Source: UBA3305 sp002373555
GTDB lineage: Bacteria > Bacillota > Clostridia > Lachnospirales > Lachnospiraceae
Reading direction: 5' to 3'
Length of the DNA: 64,000 nucleotides
Assembly: GCA_946612455.1 (NCBI GenBank)
Contig: CAMOER010000007.1
Location: 36,323 to 100,322, forward strand
Shown: positions 33,889-42,259 of the stretch, one piece after another
Layout: each line of letters starts with the position of its first letter
Numbering within the stretch: the stretch's first letter is position 1
The notes under the pieces: generated by a model
Told to the model about the DNA's origin: nothing
The model's database searches: none
Seen by the model: the letters and a program-made list of their open reading frames with translations, nothing else
Program-made: the position numbers and the translations under genes

Positions 33889-36800
33889 TCACTTTGCCGC
33901 CTGCGCTGTCAGATCTTCCAGCGAATGCAGCGGATACCGGTATACAGAATCGCCGCGGCATGCATACAGATGCCCGTCTGCCGGAAGGGATTCATAGACG
34001 AGATCGGAGGATGCCGCCAGCGTCCATGAAGTCTGGTCCAGGCTCAGCCAGAGCCCGTAGGAATCTTTGGACTTACAGGCCTTCAGGTACAGATATCTTC
34101 CGTCACTGCTGGCAGAGCATGTCAGTTGATCGACATAGGTATAGCGGAAAGAAGAGAATATATCCGGCTGTTCCGAGAAGACGCAGGTATTCGAAGCAAG
34201 ATCGAAGCACTCCAGTTTCCCGCTGCGTGTGATCACGAGGAGATAACGGTCGTCAGGAGAGAATGTCAGTGCTCTGATCTCGCTGATCGCATAGGCTGTG
34301 TCCAGATCTTCGGCAGTATCTGTCTCTGTATTATAAAGGCAGATATGGCCCAGTTCGTCGGCACAGGCAAAGACCGGACCGGTATTCCCGACAGCAAGCA
34401 TTCGTTCTCTGGCTTCCGGATGCTGATCCTCAAAAATGATCCGTTTCTCATGGAGGGCGTCAAAGATCATAAAGCCGTCTTTTTCGGCAGTGATCAGGGT
34501 GCCGTCATCCTTCTTATATCGATGGATACCGTATCCGACAACCAGTCCGTTCGCGCCGGGTTCCATGAATTTTCCGTCTGCAAAGGAGATGCCGGCCGGA
34601 AGTTCGCTGGAAGCAGGGACGAGCTTTCCGTCGATCCACACAGGAACCAGCGTCGTGCTGTTCGCTGCACAGCAGTCGTAGACGCTCATGACGCTTCCGT
34701 CTGACAGGACAGTATGCCGGAAATAACTTTCCATGAAAGCGGATGCATTGTCTTCATTGATCTTTTCAAGATAATAATCCACGCTGCCGTCAAGCCTGAA
34801 GAGCTGACTGCCCAGAAGAAACGATTCCTGATCCATTCCGAAGATGGTATTGTTGAAATAATCCATATCAAAAGATGCGCTGGAGAGTTTCCGGTGGTCT
34901 GCCGTATCGAAGGCGGCAACAGTCATCTGTTCCGTATCGTTCTCCTTGTATTTGACGTAGACAATATCATCGGAAGGTGATGCTGTAATCTGGCAATTGG
35001 TCAGCGGATTGTCCCAGGTCGGCGCAGAGATCACTTCACCGGAGGGGTCGGACGTAATTTTCATGATGAGCAGATTGCCCGGATGGCTGTTCATGACGGA
35101 GACGCAGAACTGCAGACTGTTCTCCGCATCATAAAACGGGCACAAATGCGCGACATCCTGCTGATCATAATCGTTATATCCCCAGACGTTCATTGTCCCG
35201 TCCTGATTCAGTTCATAAAAGGAGGAGGCACCGTTCGCATTCCAGGCATCGACTCTTCCCGTTTTTTCATCCGTCAGGACAAGTGAGAGAATATCGCCCT
35301 GGACCGATAATTCTTTTGCCAGGACCGGTTCTGTACCCAGGGTGTATTCGAACAGATCGTTCTCGCTGGCAACGAGGGCAAGATCGCCATGCACCATCAT
35401 CGGAAGGACCTGCAGATACTCCCCGTAAAGATCCACGAGCGTCCCGCTGCCTGTACTGATCGACTGATTGGTAAGTGTCTGACTGCCGGTCTTTGTTTCG
35501 CCGTTGATCATCGACAGGGTAATGCCGCCGTAGTCGGCCAGATATCTCGCGCATAGAAGGTCTTTTTCATTTATGACGGCAATGCCGTAGTTGACTGCAG
35601 AGGCGGATGATTCATCGACATACAGACTGTATACCTCGCTGAAATTCTCCAGATCATAAAGCGCCAGTTTCAGTGTGCCGTGTTCACCGGCATCCGTTCC
35701 GTCTTCTTTCGAGTGTTTGACATAGACGGCAACTGCGCCGTATTTTCCGTCCTTTGAGAAGGAACCGGCATAGAAATACCACGGATCTATAGCGGAAAGC
35801 GAAAAGGTATCTTTCCCGGAGGAAACGGCTGTCCGGCCGATCTCGGTCCCGCTGCCGCCGTCAAGGATGATCAGATAAACCGTTTCGTCATCCGGATCTG
35901 CCTGGTCAAGCAGCATCATCCTGCTCCCATCGCTGTTAAAGGCACGGAAATGATTGCCGCCCAATCCCTGGTATGTATACCGCCATACCTCGCTGCCGTC
36001 TGCAGGCCGGCGGGCAATGATCCGGTCCGCGTATTTGCAGATAATGAGATCCTGAAAGGCAAATACTTCCGCCGGCGACGGATCCGCATTGCCCCGTTCC
36101 GATTCGGCAGCGTATTCCCAGAGAAGGCTGCCGTCCGCTGTGCTCACGGCCCGCACGGTAAGCACCTCGTCGGAAAATACGGCGGTCTTGCCGTCCGGCG
36201 TCAGTGCCAGCGTCTCGATTGCCGTGGACTGGGAGTATAACAGGCTGCTGTGCCAGTCCGGTCCCTGATAGGCGTAGGTGGCATCGGCCAGCAGTTTTTC
36301 CGCCCGGTGGTCATAAAGAGAGCCGGACGGATCATCCAGAAGCGCATCCAGACCGCTCTGCAGCGCACCCTTGACATCGTAGTTCTCAAGCTGTGCCTGG
36401 CCTGTGTCTACTTTTATCACAGACATCTGACGCTGCAGACTGTCATTCTGCTCGGCGATCTTCGCATTTTTGGACAGAACGACGCCGGTGAAAACCGCCA
36501 TGGCAGTCATGATGATACCGGAGAGCGTGAGCAGACGATTGGTCCTGGCCCGGCGCTCCCGCTGCCACAGAGCATCAAAGGGACAGCCGATCAGGGCAGC
36601 GAAAATGCGTACGATTTCCTTGCTGAATGCTCTTCTGTTGATGGAATGGTTTTCTCCGGCGATATTGGCGGCTAAAGGTTCTGTGTCGCCGGTGATATTG
36701 CCGTCTTCATCATAGGTGTGCAGGAGATAAGGGGAGAAGGACACCTCCGGCGTGCCGTCCGCAAGGACAGCCAGGATATGGTCGCGGTCGTGGGTCTTCA

Positions 36801-37104
36801 GAAAATACCGGATCTCCTGCTCGCACCATCTGGATTCCGGAAGGTCGGGCGTGCAGATGACCAGCAGATATTTTGTATGGTCAAGGGCGTAGGTAATGCT
36901 GTCTGAAAGAGAGGAGGATGCCGGCAGTTCATCCTCATCCCGGAAGACCATGCCCAGTCTGTCGCCGCCGGCTTTTTCCCGGAATTCTTTCGGCACCCTG
37001 TAGTTTTCGATCCTTTTCTGGATCATTTCCGCCGCCTGTTTATCCAGCGGTTTATGCCGGTAGCTGATAAAGGCAATATAGGATCGGTCTTCATTCTGCT
37101 TCAT
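33889..37104 (-). CDS. TIR domain - transmembrane - beta-propeller protein
   Basis: A 1071-aa protein. Residues 1-180 form a TIR domain: YIAFISYRHKPLDK at the first strand, VFRDEDELPASSSL for the following loop, LLVICTPDLPESRWCEQEI with the NADase-type glutamate at E97, and a conserved ALWQRERRAR end. One membrane helix (about 191-211) follows a basic stretch, so TIR should be inside and the rest outside. Residues about 250-1071 hold repeated beta-strand units with SPDGK/FSPDD and GS.LWEY motifs, like PQQ/WD40 propellers. Third gene of the operon; ATG overlaps the upstream stop and follows GGGGGA. Likely role: sensor coupled to NAD cleavage or cyclization. Whether E97 is active is untested. 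Confidence 0.85.
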   Translation of the reverse strand: MKQNEDRSYIAFISYRHKPLDKQAAEMIQKRIENYRVPKEFREKAGGDRLGMVFRDEDELPASSSLSDSITYALDHTKYLLVICTPDLPESRWCEQEIRYFLKTHDRDHILAVLADGTPEVSFSPYLLHTYDEDGNITGDTEPLAANIAGENHSINRRAFSKEIVRIFAALIGCPFDALWQRERRARTNRLLTLSGIIMTAMAVFTGVVLSKNAKIAEQNDSLQRQMSVIKVDTGQAQLENYDVKGALQSGLDALLDDPSGSLYDHRAEKLLADATYAYQGPDWHSSLLYSQSTAIETLALTPDGKTAVFSDEVLTVRAVSTADGSLLWEYAAESERGNADPSPAEVFAFQDLIICKYADRIIARRPADGSEVWRYTYQGLGGNHFRAFNSDGSRMMLLDQADPDDETVYLIILDGGSGTEIGRTAVSSGKDTFSLSAIDPWYFYAGSFSKDGKYGAVAVYVKHSKEDGTDAGEHGTLKLALYDLENFSEVYSLYVDESSASAVNYGIAVINEKDLLCARYLADYGGITLSMINGETKTGSQTLTNQSISTGSGTLVDLYGEYLQVLPMMVHGDLALVASENDLFEYTLGTEPVLAKELSVQGDILSLVLTDEKTGRVDAWNANGASSFYELNQDGTMNVWGYNDYDQQDVAHLCPFYDAENSLQFCVSVMNSHPGNLLIMKITSDPSGEVISAPTWDNPLTNCQITASPSDDIVYVKYKENDTEQMTVAAFDTADHRKLSSASFDMDYFNNTIFGMDQESFLLGSQLFRLDGSVDYYLEKINEDNASAFMESYFRHTVLSDGSVMSVYDCCAANSTTLVPVWIDGKLVPASSELPAGISFADGKFMEPGANGLVVGYGIHRYKKDDGTLITAEKDGFMIFDALHEKRIIFEDQHPEARERMLAVGNTGPVFACADELGHICLYNTETDTAEDLDTAYAISEIRALTFSPDDRYLLVITRSGKLECFDLASNTCVFSEQPDIFSSFRYTYVDQLTCSASSDGRYLYLKACKSKDSYGLWLSLDQTSWTLAASSDLVYESLPADGHLYACRGDSVYRYPLHSLEDLTAQAAK

Positions 37105-38654
37105 TCTGATTTTCCCCCGCTTAGTTTTTCAATCAGTTCCCAGGCCTGACTGTCTTTCATCCGGTCTTCCATGTCCAGTTCATCATACGGACGGAGCAGG
37201 GGATGCAGCCGCTGTTCGTTGTCCCGTACCGGCGCATACTGCCAGTTGTTCATCAGATGGAAACGCATCCAGCGTTCGTGCTCGATCCGACGGCAGCGGT
37301 CAAGCGTCTGTTCGTCCAGCGATCTGTAAATCTGCGCTGCGCGTGCGAGTACACCGGAAGATGGCTGCGCGCTGTCACCGGGAAGCGTTTCTCCGTTGGA
37401 ATCCAGCAGAATACGTACTTTCATCAGGAGATGATCGGCGGAAGCCAGATTGGAGCGTCTGAGGAACCCGGTCAAGGCATTCCAGTCCGGCGCATCCGGA
37501 ACGGAATCCTGATAGAGCCTGTGCAGGCGGACAGCAGTCTGATACAGTTCAGAACGTAAAATGTATCCCGGCTGACAGATCGTTTCCTGCGTGCCGAAGG
37601 ATGTATAGCCATTTAACGGTACAGCACCGCGGACATAGAGCGTGCCTTTCACCGGACAATATCGTTTCAGCTGGGTCACCTCATCCATCGATCGTTCGGG
37701 ATCGTCATGACAGAAGATGATCCGGTCCGCATGCTTTAACAGATCGAGATCCTCATTCCACGGATCTGCATGAAAAACAAGACGATCACAAGTGGCAAAC
37801 GCCTGATCGAGAAAGGGATGATTGCGCCTGAAATTTCCGAAATCGCCGATGACATGATAGGAAAGCATCTGATCCGGTGCTGTGACATTAAAGAGCAGAG
37901 CCTGTTCCAGCAGGGCTTCGGCGTATTTCCCTTCCCCGATGAGAACGATGGTTTCGTCCGGTGACGTCACCGGATACCGGAACCAGTACAGCCGGGCGCA
38001 TGTATGATACGGATCGAATAAGATCAGTTTGTCAGACAGTCTGTCCGGCTCATAGTCCGACATGACACAGACACGGCAGGCAGCCGTCTGCAGTGATTCC
38101 GCCAGCCGGTCATTGTCCGACTGGTCGTCGCACATGGCAAATACGGTCGCCCCGCCTTTGGCTTTTTGATATTCGACCAGCTTTTCCGGGGAGAGCGCAA
38201 CGACGATCCCGACAGGAAGGAGATCATAGTCTGTGCTGTCATCGCAAAAAAGAATGACGGCATGGTGATCTTCCAGGGCAATCGCCTGCGCGATCAGGAT
38301 GTGGCGCGGATCGATCCGGGAGAAGATATACCAGTGGCTGTTCCGTTTGAACCGGAGCCATGCCAGTGGAAGCAGCCTGCCCCGGAGAAGGGAGAAAGCG
38401 GCCGTGATCAGGGCGACCAGAACGCCGATGCTGAGCACCTGGAATACGGCGCCGATCAGACGGCCGGGGACAGTTACCGGATACATATCGCCGTAACCGA
38501 CGGTCGTCAGCGTAGTCAGGGAATACCAGACGGCCTGTCCGATGCCGGTGATGGAAGCGCCCGGTGCATTTTCCTCGGCGGTAATCAGCAAAAAGAGCAT
38601 CAGGCAATAGAGAAAGCCTGTGAGGAGAGCGATTCTTGTCGTCTTGCGTTTCAA
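37101..38654 (-). CDS. Two-TM potassium channel with RCK-like region and C-terminal RyR domain
   Basis: A 517-aa protein. TM1 (about 8-26), a pore helix and the potassium filter TVGYGD (51-56), and TM2 (about 64-90) form a minimal channel. The cytoplasmic part has two RCK/TrkA-like segments; the second contains VLIGEGKYAEALLEQ (about 237-251), a Rossmann-type loop. The last 65 residues match the RyR repeat domain: RRIEHERWMRFHLMNNW, then HPLLRPYDEL and an acidic EDRMKDS tail. The start is TTG at 38654, supported by AAAGGAG 7 bases upstream and a 4-base overlap with the previous stop. It is probably gated by a nucleotide ligand. Channel identity is strong; the ligand is inferred. Confidence 0.87.
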   Translation of the reverse strand: MKRKTTRIALLTGFLYCLMLFLLITAEENAPGASITGIGQAVWYSLTTLTTVGYGDMYPVTVPGRLIGAVFQVLSIGVLVALITAAFSLLRGRLLPLAWLRFKRNSHWYIFSRIDPRHILIAQAIALEDHHAVILFCDDSTDYDLLPVGIVVALSPEKLVEYQKAKGGATVFAMCDDQSDNDRLAESLQTAACRVCVMSDYEPDRLSDKLILFDPYHTCARLYWFRYPVTSPDETIVLIGEGKYAEALLEQALLFNVTAPDQMLSYHVIGDFGNFRRNHPFLDQAFATCDRLVFHADPWNEDLDLLKHADRIIFCHDDPERSMDEVTQLKRYCPVKGTLYVRGAVPLNGYTSFGTQETICQPGYILRSELYQTAVRLHRLYQDSVPDAPDWNALTGFLRRSNLASADHLLMKVRILLDSNGETLPGDSAQPSSGVLARAAQIYRSLDEQTLDRCRRIEHERWMRFHLMNNWQYAPVRDNEQRLHPLLRPYDELDMEDRMKDSQAWELIEKLSGGKSE

Positions 38655-40531
38655 TGTCCGGCTCCTTTCAGCATCGCGGGAATCATACGGACGTTATCCC
38701 GATCCGATTCCTTGTAATTGACAGATCTTCCGGTCACCGCGGCTTCTTTTTCCGAGAGCAGATCAAGCGCTTCCCAGGGGATCAGACACGCGTGCAGGCG
38801 TCTTTCGGAATCTTTTGTGATCCGGGTATGTCCGGCGCCGGTCTCTTCCTTCTCTTTTCTGTACAGGGCAGCGCGTTCCGCAAATACCTCTTCCGGCATG
38901 ACCTGATAGCCCATGGTTTCGTGGAAGGCGCACCAGCGCATATGCTCCGTGATGCTCAGGTTTTCCAGGATCCTTCCTTCCGGGTGCCAGCCGTCACGGA
39001 GGACTGCTTCCCGGCTGATGCCGGCAGCTTTCAGGAAAGCATCCGTAAAATCGGCACTTGCCCGGCAGCTGAGACGGCTGAAGTAGTCGCAGGCCGCCCA
39101 GTCCTCTTCGGTGGTCCTTCCTTCGGCAAGGTGATACTGATGATTGATGACCATTGCCATCGCATCCAGCTTTGCGGTGCAGAGGATATCTGTGGTATAC
39201 AGTCCGCTGGCGAACCGGAGACCGGTATCCGACAGCCGGCTGATCCCGGCATCGGAAATCAGCATCACAGCCGGATGATCGCCCCTGGCGGCAAGATAAT
39301 CCCGCAGTTCATAAGCGATTTCGGCGTTCTCCTTGTCGCTGCCGGTGCAGACGGCGATATAATTCAGTGTCCGGCGGTGGGTTTCAAGATAATCGTAAAA
39401 TGGTACGCTTCTCGCATTGTCCTCAATCACCGTGAACCGGTCATCATGGGCGCGAAGCCCGGGATAGCGGTAGAAAAAGCAGCCGGCATTGGAATGATAA
39501 TCTTTGGCAACGATGGTGGCATGGAAATTGCTGCCGGCAAACTGCCCGTTCGCGATCAGCTGGCGCAGGACTGCCTGGCCGGTCTGCCCGAACCCGATGA
39601 TCAGACATTCAAAATCATCCGTCGCAAGCGCCTGGTCATCAAAGGCCATGGTTTCATATGGCGGGCAGTCATGGATCATCAGCCTGGCCAGCATATCCGG
39701 TTTTTCGATGGCAATGACGCTCGAAAAGCTGCCTGTGGTCTGCCTTTCCGGCTGTGCGCTGTGCAGCAGCTCTTCGCCGTATGCTTCTTCGGCAAGGATG
39801 GCGCAGAGCTGCACCTGCCCGGGCAGGAATCCGCCCGCTTTCAGTGTGTCGGAAAGGCTGCGGGAATAGGCAAGATTGGCGGATTCATCGTTATCCAGGC
39901 AGAAAACATGAAGCCTGCGGCCCTGCGGGGTCACGCCGATACGGTTTAAAAAGGCCGCCGTCGGCTTTTGGGCATCGGCATCTGTAAACAGCAGGCAGCT
40001 CATACCGGAGATCCTGTTCTCAAAATCGCTGCCGGGTCCTCTGTCAGTGAAAATCACCGGACCCTTGTGTTCGCGCAGAAGCTGTCCGGCAAAGCGGATG
40101 GAGGATTCATTCGCGCCGTAGATCAGGTTGAGGTCGTGACGGCGGAGGAGAAAGAGCCTGACCGTACGGATCATCCGTGTTCCCAGAGCCGCGATGACTG
40201 CACTGGCAGTGCAGTAAAGCGCAAGCAGGTGAACCGTATAGATGATCAGCTGCATGACCGGCGCCTGCAGAAGCGGCGCACTGCTTATCGCGCCGATCTC
40301 ATTTCTTCCCAGAAACATGCAGAACACGGAAAAAAGCGTGCGGATCATTGCCTGGAGAGGACTGCTGCATACGATGGAGAATCCGTATCCATAGATCAGG
40401 ACACCGGCTGCACCGGTGATAAAAAGGATGACGCCGTTCAGTCTGGTAAGGATCGCCGGCTGGAACCCGAGTGACAGCATCAGGGCGAGAAATAATATGA
40501 TCGTGAAGAGATAGATCAGGGCGAGTGTCAT
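38651..40531 (-). CDS. Membrane RCK/TrkA-N-like protein with C-terminal RyR domain, no pore filter
   Basis: A 626-aa protein. About four N-terminal helices (residues 1-120) lack a GYG filter. Two Rossmann-like RCK regions follow; the first begins NLIYGANESSIRFAGQLL and the second has CLIIGFGQTGQAVLRQLI (313-318 core). The C-terminus (about 525-590) has a divergent RyR domain, SITEHMRWCAFHETMGY and later RRLHACLIPWEALDLLSEKE. GGGAGG 6 bases before ATG 40531 is the start signal; the longer frame from 40567 lacks one. It is first in the three-gene unit and pairs naturally with the channel downstream as a regulatory subunit. No known named family covers the whole length. Confidence 0.8.
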   Translation of the reverse strand: MTLALIYLFTIILFLALMLSLGFQPAILTRLNGVILFITGAAGVLIYGYGFSIVCSSPLQAMIRTLFSVFCMFLGRNEIGAISSAPLLQAPVMQLIIYTVHLLALYCTASAVIAALGTRMIRTVRLFLLRRHDLNLIYGANESSIRFAGQLLREHKGPVIFTDRGPGSDFENRISGMSCLLFTDADAQKPTAAFLNRIGVTPQGRRLHVFCLDNDESANLAYSRSLSDTLKAGGFLPGQVQLCAILAEEAYGEELLHSAQPERQTTGSFSSVIAIEKPDMLARLMIHDCPPYETMAFDDQALATDDFECLIIGFGQTGQAVLRQLIANGQFAGSNFHATIVAKDYHSNAGCFFYRYPGLRAHDDRFTVIEDNARSVPFYDYLETHRRTLNYIAVCTGSDKENAEIAYELRDYLAARGDHPAVMLISDAGISRLSDTGLRFASGLYTTDILCTAKLDAMAMVINHQYHLAEGRTTEEDWAACDYFSRLSCRASADFTDAFLKAAGISREAVLRDGWHPEGRILENLSITEHMRWCAFHETMGYQVMPEEVFAERAALYRKEKEETGAGHTRITKDSERRLHACLIPWEALDLLSEKEAAVTGRSVNYKESDRDNVRMIPAMLKGAGH

Positions 40532-40571
40532 GGCAGGCCTCCCGTCTGAAAGTGTATTTATGACCACAACA

Positions 40572-40594
40572 GGCCACCGGCTAAGCCGGTGGCC
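40572..40594 (-). terminator. Hairpin after the LCP gene, before the TIR-RyR operon
   Basis: GGCCACCGGC (40572-40581), TAA loop, GCCGGTGGCC (40585-40594): a perfect 10-bp stem. On the minus strand it is followed by TGTTGTGG, so the T-run is weak. It sits 8 bases after the LCP stop and 41 bases before the operon start. It could be a partial terminator that lets some transcripts through. Confidence 0.6.
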
Positions 40595-40602
40595 CTGAAT
40601 GA

Positions 40603-42042
40603 TTAATTTCCGTAAAATCCGCTTTCTTCTGCGACCGCTTCGCTTAAGGCGCGCACCGTCTCCGACGGCGCATAATCCGTGTTATTGTACAGATAGGCGT
40701 GCAGTTCGGTTACGTTCGATGACAGCGTTACCGGATACAGGAAGTTCCTGCCGGTGTTCGGCGCTTCATTCTCGAACGGGAAGCCTGCCGAATCCGCGAT
40801 ATTGAACTTGCCCATGCTGCCGGCCAGCGTCAGCACTTCCGGCAGAGAGAGCGAAGAGGAGATTCCGGGGAATACCTCGTTGCAGACATTGATGACCGTA
40901 GGTATGCCGGCCTGCTTCGCCTTGCTGAGCGTCTTGTTGATGACTGTGCGCTGTCTTTCGGTACGCTTGTAGTCATCGCCCAGGCCTTTTCGCAGACGGC
41001 AGTAGGTAACGGCCTGAATGCCGTCCACATGCTGTGTTCCGTCCTCGACACTGATCTTCGAAGATTCGATGCCGGTCGACTGAATGACTTCATTAATATA
41101 CTTGTTGATGCCTTCGCATTCTGCGGAGGAAAGCTCCAGATCGATTCCGCCGAGCTTGTCGATCGTCAGCGCAACGGCTTTCCAGTTGACAGTGACATAT
41201 TCGGTCACATGCATATCAAAGTTCTTGTTGATCGTGGAAAGCTGCTCTTCGGCACCGTACTTCGAATAGACCTCGGTCAGCTTCATGTGTTCGCCGCCGG
41301 TCGTCTCCACATAGGTGTCGCGGTAGATCGAAAGCAGCTTCACATCGCCCGTAGACTTGTTGATCGCGCAGATGATGTTGGAATCGGCGAGCGTCCCGGA
41401 CTGGAGCGTGCTGTTGTCTCTGGAATCCACGCCGAAGATCATGATCGTGCGGTAATCTTTCAGCTCCCGCTGGATCGATTCCGGCAGGTCGGAGTTCACG
41501 ACAACATCCGAGGCCTTGAAGTTCGCCGAGTCGACCTTGCCCCACAGGGAGGACAGATAGCCGATGCCGCCCGCGGCGACGACCACGAACAGCAGGACCA
41601 CGATCAGCGGGATCAGAAGACCGCGGGAACGCCTGCGCCTGCGCTGCGGTCTGGCACTGCGGGAAGAGCGCTGACGGCGCGGCTCATAATCCTCTCGTTC
41701 ATCATGGCTGCGTCTTGCGGTACTGCGGGTGCTTCTTCTTGCCGCCCGCGGCTCGTCATAATAACGGTCTCTGCTGTCCTCTGCGGCAGCCTTTCTTCTG
41801 CTGCGGCTGTTCTCGTAGATCCTGACATCTTCGTCGGGATCCTCGTACCGGCTGTCGTAACGGTCCTCATACGGATCGTCGTCGTAATACCGCCCGCTTC
41901 CGCGGGAATAGGCGTAGTCATCATCATACGCTTCCCTGCTTCGGCGGGATGCTCTGCTGTCTTCTTTATAATCGTCATTATACGGCTTGCGGCTGCGGCG
42001 CGGTGTTCTGCGGCGGCTCTGGTCGTAATCGGTTCTGCTCAT
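40603..42042 (-). CDS. LytR-CpsA-Psr (LCP) family cell-wall glycopolymer ligase
   Basis: A 479-aa membrane protein. Residues 1-140 are a cytoplasmic, disordered tail rich in Arg, Asp, Tyr and Ser (repeated SRR/DDYxxx units). One membrane helix follows at about 145-165, then the extracellular LCP domain: IMIFGVDSRDNSTLQSG with the arginine/aspartate pyrophosphate site, SDRD-like SIYRDTYVE, and YCRLRKGLGDDYKRTERQR. LCP enzymes attach teichoic acids or capsule to peptidoglycan, so this may anchor the polymer made at 1-22 kb. GGAGG 7 bases before ATG 42042 defines the start. Divergent from htrA. Confidence 0.92.
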   Translation of the reverse strand: MSRTDYDQSRRRTPRRSRKPYNDDYKEDSRASRRSREAYDDDYAYSRGSGRYYDDDPYEDRYDSRYEDPDEDVRIYENSRSRRKAAAEDSRDRYYDEPRAARRSTRSTARRSHDEREDYEPRRQRSSRSARPQRRRRRSRGLLIPLIVVLLFVVVAAGGIGYLSSLWGKVDSANFKASDVVVNSDLPESIQRELKDYRTIMIFGVDSRDNSTLQSGTLADSNIICAINKSTGDVKLLSIYRDTYVETTGGEHMKLTEVYSKYGAEEQLSTINKNFDMHVTEYVTVNWKAVALTIDKLGGIDLELSSAECEGINKYINEVIQSTGIESSKISVEDGTQHVDGIQAVTYCRLRKGLGDDYKRTERQRTVINKTLSKAKQAGIPTVINVCNEVFPGISSSLSLPEVLTLAGSMGKFNIADSAGFPFENEAPNTGRNFLYPVTLSSNVTELHAYLYNNTDYAPSETVRALSEAVAEESGFYGN

Positions 42043-42126
42043 TGTCAATCCTCCGGTGGTAATGTCAGATCATGATACAGTAATTCCCGCGGCCCATGAC
42101 GGTACGCGCGGAACTCTTAAGTCTAT

Positions 42127-42155
42127 ATCATACCCGAAGACAGCAGGAATTTCAA
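42127..42155 (-). promoter_or_regulatory. Promoter of the LCP gene
   Basis: Minus strand: TTGAAA (42155-42150), 17 bases, TATGAT (42132-42127), giving a leader of about 80 bases. On the plus strand a TATACT at 42199-42204 is a possible -10 for htrA, without a good -35. Confidence 0.65.
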
Positions 42156-42259
42156 ATATTTTCCATGTCATCGACACAGTTTTATCACAAAGTGCCTGTA
42201 TACTCGGAGACAATAAAGGGCGTAAGATTATTTGCGTTACCGGAAAGGCGGATAAAATC

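Noticed and set aside
38636..39949. 437-codon plus-strand open frame
   Set aside because: It lies antisense to the RCK-RyR gene, has no recognizable motif and no ribosome binding site. It is a GC-rich shadow frame of the real gene.
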